Positions 60,984 to 64,000 of a DNA stretch of 64,000 bases are shown piece by piece. Every line of letters starts with the position of its first letter. Within the stretch, counting starts at the first letter, position 1. The DNA comes from Vagococcus carniphilus (GTDB lineage Bacteria > Bacillota > Bacilli > Lactobacillales > Vagococcaceae), in NCBI RefSeq assembly GCF_014397115.1, contig NZ_CP060720.1:1256001-1320000 (forward strand). Direction: 5' to 3'. Made by a program: the position numbers and the translations under genes. A model generated the notes under the pieces. It saw only the letters and a program-made list of their open reading frames with translations. It was not told where the DNA came from and searched no databases.

Positions 60984-62615
60984 TCACTTTCTATTTTTTT
61001 CAGATAGATATAAAGCAAGTCTTAAATTCAAGCTATTTTCAGGTGTATTAATAGTGGTTTTTAAGATATCTTGAATGTTATCTATTCGATATTTAACGGT
61101 ATTTCGATGGACAAATAAATCATTAGCTGTCTTAGTTACTTCGCACTGATTATCTAAAAATATTTTTAATGTTTTTCGTAATTCAATTAAATTAGTATCA
61201 GTTGGGTAGGCTAATTCTTTTAAGATATTTTGGCAAAAATAGCTAATTTCATCATTTCCCATTGTTTCAAGTAAATTTAATAGTCCTTTTTGTTGATAAA
61301 ATGTCACAAACTCGTCTGTTGATGAAGACATAAAATTATCATAAGCAATTTTAGCTTCGATAAATGAAGAGGATAAGTCATCAATTTTTTGACATTCTTG
61401 ACCACAATAAAAGCGTAAATCAATAGGTAAAGTTTGTTTCAACTCATTAATTAAAATCATTAGTTTTTCTTTAATAAACTCATTAGAGTAGTTACCTTGT
61501 AAAATAATGACCGGACGATTTGTATTTTTTTCAATAAAAATAATAGAATGGCTGAACAAGTCTTCAATTTTTAAATTTAACCATTGATAGGCAAGTTCCA
61601 TTTGTTCGTCATATTGTTTTCTATTTTTTGAATCTCCCTTGATTGAAGCAAAAATAATTCGATACTCAGGTGCGTACTGAATCCCAAAGTTTTTTCCAAA
61701 TAAATAAAGTTCATCCGTATTATTAGGATGATTACTTTGCTTACCGATAAAATTAGTAAAGTAATCACTTTTAATTTGTTTTTTGGATTCTTCAATTTTT
61801 TCGTTTTTAAGTAAGACGTAACTCAAAACAAGGAGTGCTTGTTCTATCGCGAACTCTGAAACTGGATAAGGAATCTGCTCTGGTTTTAATATAATTAAAA
61901 AATAGGGATAGAAAAGATTACTTTTAATTGGATAAACTGCTGCTTGTAGTTTATTCTTATTCCGGTCTTCAATGATTTTAACGGTACTCTGATTACGGTC
62001 AGAAAAGCTGTTTAAATCAATTAACTGAGACGTAATAAATTGGGTTGGTAAATGATTTGTAAAAAAGTCTTGAGACTGTGCGATAACATGTTTAAAAGGA
62101 TTAACCATGATAATCGGTACCTCAACAATTTTACTAAATTCCAAAATAATTTTAACAATCGTCGCATCATTAATAAGAAGATTAGAAAATTGCTTTTGAA
62201 TATCTAGAGCATAGGTAAGTTCCTCTGTTTGAATATGACGGATATAATTAGTTAGTTTATGCAAAAGCCCACCTAAAGGTTTTGTTTTGGGTATCGAAAA
62301 GATAGGGAAATGTCTTTGATTAGCATAATCGATGATTTCTTGGTCTACGTCATCCAGAAATCGGCCCAGTTTGATTCCTAAACCAGCACAGTTAATGGTA
62401 ATTAAAGTATCAATCAATTGTCTAAGTTCAGATTGGTTGTATTGATAATACATGGCAGTTGTCAAAAGAACACTATTTTCAGGCATGTAAAGAGCAATGT
62501 CTGGTGTTTCAGAAATTTCAATATTTTTAATATCAATTTCTTTATGTTTTCCATCAGTGAAGAAGGTTAAATCAGAAAATCTTGGAACCTCTAATAAATC
62601 GATTAATAGTGTCAT
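60984..62615 (-). CDS. pucR: PucR-family transcriptional regulator of purine catabolism
   Basis: The 543-aa protein has an N-terminal PucR domain (about 1-125: LIDLLEVPRFSDLTFFTDGKHKEIDIKNIEI), a central GGDEF-like/CdaR region (about 300-420) and a C-terminal HTH_30 domain (LIELRKTLKIFLDNQCEVTKTANDLFVHRNTVKYRIDNIQDIL). This is the layout of Bacillus PucR, which senses allantoin-type intermediates. It lies between the catabolic operon and pucG, divergent from pucG with a 169-nt gap. It is the obvious local regulator; targets are inferred. GAGGAG lies upstream of the ATG. Confidence 0.9.
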   Translation of the reverse strand: MTLLIDLLEVPRFSDLTFFTDGKHKEIDIKNIEISETPDIALYMPENSVLLTTAMYYQYNQSELRQLIDTLITINCAGLGIKLGRFLDDVDQEIIDYANQRHFPIFSIPKTKPLGGLLHKLTNYIRHIQTEELTYALDIQKQFSNLLINDATIVKIILEFSKIVEVPIIMVNPFKHVIAQSQDFFTNHLPTQFITSQLIDLNSFSDRNQSTVKIIEDRNKNKLQAAVYPIKSNLFYPYFLIILKPEQIPYPVSEFAIEQALLVLSYVLLKNEKIEESKKQIKSDYFTNFIGKQSNHPNNTDELYLFGKNFGIQYAPEYRIIFASIKGDSKNRKQYDEQMELAYQWLNLKIEDLFSHSIIFIEKNTNRPVIILQGNYSNEFIKEKLMILINELKQTLPIDLRFYCGQECQKIDDLSSSFIEAKIAYDNFMSSSTDEFVTFYQQKGLLNLLETMGNDEISYFCQNILKELAYPTDTNLIELRKTLKIFLDNQCEVTKTANDLFVHRNTVKYRIDNIQDILKTTINTPENSLNLRLALYLSEKNRK

Positions 62616-62681
62616 GTATATCTCCTCTTTTCTTATCTCTATTATAGTACAAAAAACTTTATTTTTTTACTTTCATACTTG

Positions 62682-62696
62682 TTTGTTATGAACAAA
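62682..62696. promoter_or_regulatory. 15-bp palindrome between pucR and pucG
   Basis: TTTGTT-ATG-AACAAA, a 6-3-6 perfect inverted repeat in the divergent pucR-pucG promoter region. A candidate operator for PucR, by position only; I did not find it repeated before the permease or allC. Confidence 0.35.
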
Positions 62697-62784
62697 AAAA
62701 TATCATAATAGGTCATTTTGCACAATGAATTAAATGTGTAATACGAGGATAATAAAAGAAAGAGAAAAAAAGGAGAGTAAAGAA

Positions 62785-63999
62785 ATGAGTAGAAAAATAC
62801 GAATACCTGCTAGAACCATTATGACACCAGGACCAGTTGAAGTTTATCCTTCCGTTTTAAGAGTAATGGGTACTCCTATTTTAGGGCAATTCGATCCGAT
62901 GTTTTTAAAGGTGATGGATGAAGTCAAAGAGATGATAAAAGTTCCATTTCAGACAAAGAATGAAGAAGCTTTTGCGATTGACGGAACTAGTCGTTCGGGC
63001 TTAGAAGCAGCCTTGATAGCTTTAATTGAACCAGGTGATAAAGTATTAATCCCTGCTTATGGGAGATTTGCTTATCTATTAGGTGAAATAGCAGAAAGAG
63101 CCAAGGCGGATGTTATTTATATTGAAAAAGAATGGGATAGTGTGTTTGAACCTAAAGTTGTGATCGATGCTATAAAAAAACATCAACCTAAAATTATTGC
63201 AATGGTTCATGGGGAGACTGCTAATGGTCAAATGCAACCATTGAAAGAAATCGGTGAGTTTTGTAGAGAGAACGACCTCTTTTTTGTTGTCGATACAGTC
63301 GCAACTTACGGTGGAGCTGAAATCAAAGTAGACGAATGGCAAATTGACGTAGCAATTGCTGGAAGTCAAAAATGTGTCAGTGTTCCAGCAGGTTTATCTT
63401 TAATTACTTATAATGAACGGGTGAAAAAAGTTTTAGCAAGTCGTTATCAGAAGGAATTAGGGTTAAGTAAAGATATTCGAAATAAGAGACACATTTCAAG
63501 TAATTATTTAGATTTGTCTCAATTGGAACGTTACTGGAATCAAGAAAGAATTAACCATCATACAGAGGCAACTAGTATGATTTATGCGCTTCATGAAGGA
63601 TTAAGTCTTTTACTTGATGAAGGTATAGAAAATAGTTATCAACGTCATAAAATTAATGATCAAGCTATTGTTGCTGGTATCAAGAGCATGGGGCTTGAAC
63701 TGTATGGTGATATGACAACTAAAATGCCAACAGTAACTCCTATTTTGATACCAGAAGGAATTGATGGAGAAAGTGTTCGAAGCATGCTTTTAGAAGAATT
63801 TGGTATTGAAATAGCGTCTTCTTTTGGTCCCCTGCAAAACAAAGTATGGCGTATTGGTAACATGGGATATAGTAGCCGAAAAGAAAATGTGCTTCATGTT
63901 TTAGGAGCACTAGAGGCTGTTCTTATTTTCCACGGTGCAAATGTTTCTCCAGGAAAAGCAGTACAAGAAGCACTCAATGTCTATTTAACATCAAAATAA
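62785..63999 (+). CDS. pucG: (S)-ureidoglycine--glyoxylate aminotransferase
   Basis: The ATG at 62785 lies 9 nt after AAAGGAG, so an in-frame ATG at 62734 is not used. The 404-aa fold-type I aminotransferase has TIMTPGPVEVYPSVLRVMGTPILGQFDPMF, AIDGTSRSGLEAAL and the PLP lysine in AIAGSQKCVSVPAGLSL, as in PucG and alanine-glyoxylate aminotransferases. It converts ureidoglycine and glyoxylate to oxalurate and glycine, a bypass of AllE and AllD. It is divergent from pucR. The stop codon is the last triplet before the window end. Confidence 0.9.
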   Translation: MSRKIRIPARTIMTPGPVEVYPSVLRVMGTPILGQFDPMFLKVMDEVKEMIKVPFQTKNEEAFAIDGTSRSGLEAALIALIEPGDKVLIPAYGRFAYLLGEIAERAKADVIYIEKEWDSVFEPKVVIDAIKKHQPKIIAMVHGETANGQMQPLKEIGEFCRENDLFFVVDTVATYGGAEIKVDEWQIDVAIAGSQKCVSVPAGLSLITYNERVKKVLASRYQKELGLSKDIRNKRHISSNYLDLSQLERYWNQERINHHTEATSMIYALHEGLSLLLDEGIENSYQRHKINDQAIVAGIKSMGLELYGDMTTKMPTVTPILIPEGIDGESVRSMLLEEFGIEIASSFGPLQNKVWRIGNMGYSSRKENVLHVLGALEAVLIFHGANVSPGKAVQEALNVYLTSK

Positions 64000-64000
64000 T

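Noticed and set aside
48573-62725. TGCACAA-like short motif before the permease, allC and pucG
   Set aside because: A 7-mer is expected several times by chance in this window, the orientation varies, and a copy also occurs near 16537 outside the allantoin region.
1-64000. Mobile elements, CRISPR arrays, tRNA or rRNA genes
   Set aside because: No transposase or integrase frame, no regularly spaced repeats and no tRNA-like cloverleaf or rRNA sequence was seen while reading both strands.

Overview
The window is AT-rich, gene-dense DNA with strong AGGAGG-type ribosome binding sites, TTG/GTG starts, cre-like sites, LPxTG anchoring and ECF vitamin transport. This points to a low-GC Firmicute, most likely a lactic acid bacterium of the Enterococcaceae (Vagococcus- or Enterococcus-like). 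The genus is an inference. I saw no tRNA, rRNA, IS element, prophage or CRISPR array.

Layout. (1) 1-7291: a short-chain acyl-CoA module with CoA-transferase subunit A (cut by the window edge), thiolase, an (R)-enoyl-CoA hydratase, a FabV/Ter-type enoyl-CoA reductase and a second CoA-transferase, bracketed by two related LysR regulators. It has most of a butyrate-type route; no 3-hydroxyacyl-CoA dehydrogenase is visible. (2) 7337-13141: a small CoaA-like kinase, a Fur-boxed siderophore ABC operon with a built-in esterase, and a DUF697 protein. (3) 13361-16164: a folate operon (folB-folK-folE-xtp-folP).

(4) 16165-36388 is the most interesting part. It holds two amino acid permeases, alanine racemase, a RocB-like M20 protein, and the complete oxidative ornithine pathway: ornithine racemase, 2,4-diaminopentanoate dehydrogenase, OrtA/OrtB thiolase, the B12-dependent aminomutase OraS/OraE and a MutL/GlmL-like ATPase. 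Next come a cobalamin riboswitch, a convergent LysR gene and a cobalamin supply operon (EcfT, EcfA, CbrT-like S component, transcobalamin-like lipoprotein, PduO adenosyltransferase). Four promoters here share the palindrome GAATAGTGAYTATTC (one copy is degenerate) 32-33 nt upstream of a TATAAT/TATACT box, with no -35 box and with cre-like sites nearby, so they look like one activator-dependent, catabolite-repressed regulon. The riboswitch has a complete terminator/antiterminator platform but no co-directional gene follows it: read-through would run antisense across the LysR gene and then into the B12 transporter operon. The EcfA gene carries an apparent -1 frameshift at a perfect slippery heptamer.

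(5) 36452-48439: an LPxTG surface protein, a LysR divergent from a CofE-like ligase, two paralogous YjeM-type permeases, a FusB-type EF-G-binding protein, an acetyltransferase, a DsbA-like protein, an unrecognised protein and an M29 aminopeptidase. (6) 48677-63999: an allantoin catabolism island (permease, allB, allC, an MFS transporter, allE, allD, allF/fdrA, allG, carbamate kinase, a PucR regulator and pucG) that should turn allantoin into oxalurate, then oxamate plus carbamoyl phosphate, and ATP. The third oxamate carbamoyltransferase subunit, AllH, is not in the window.
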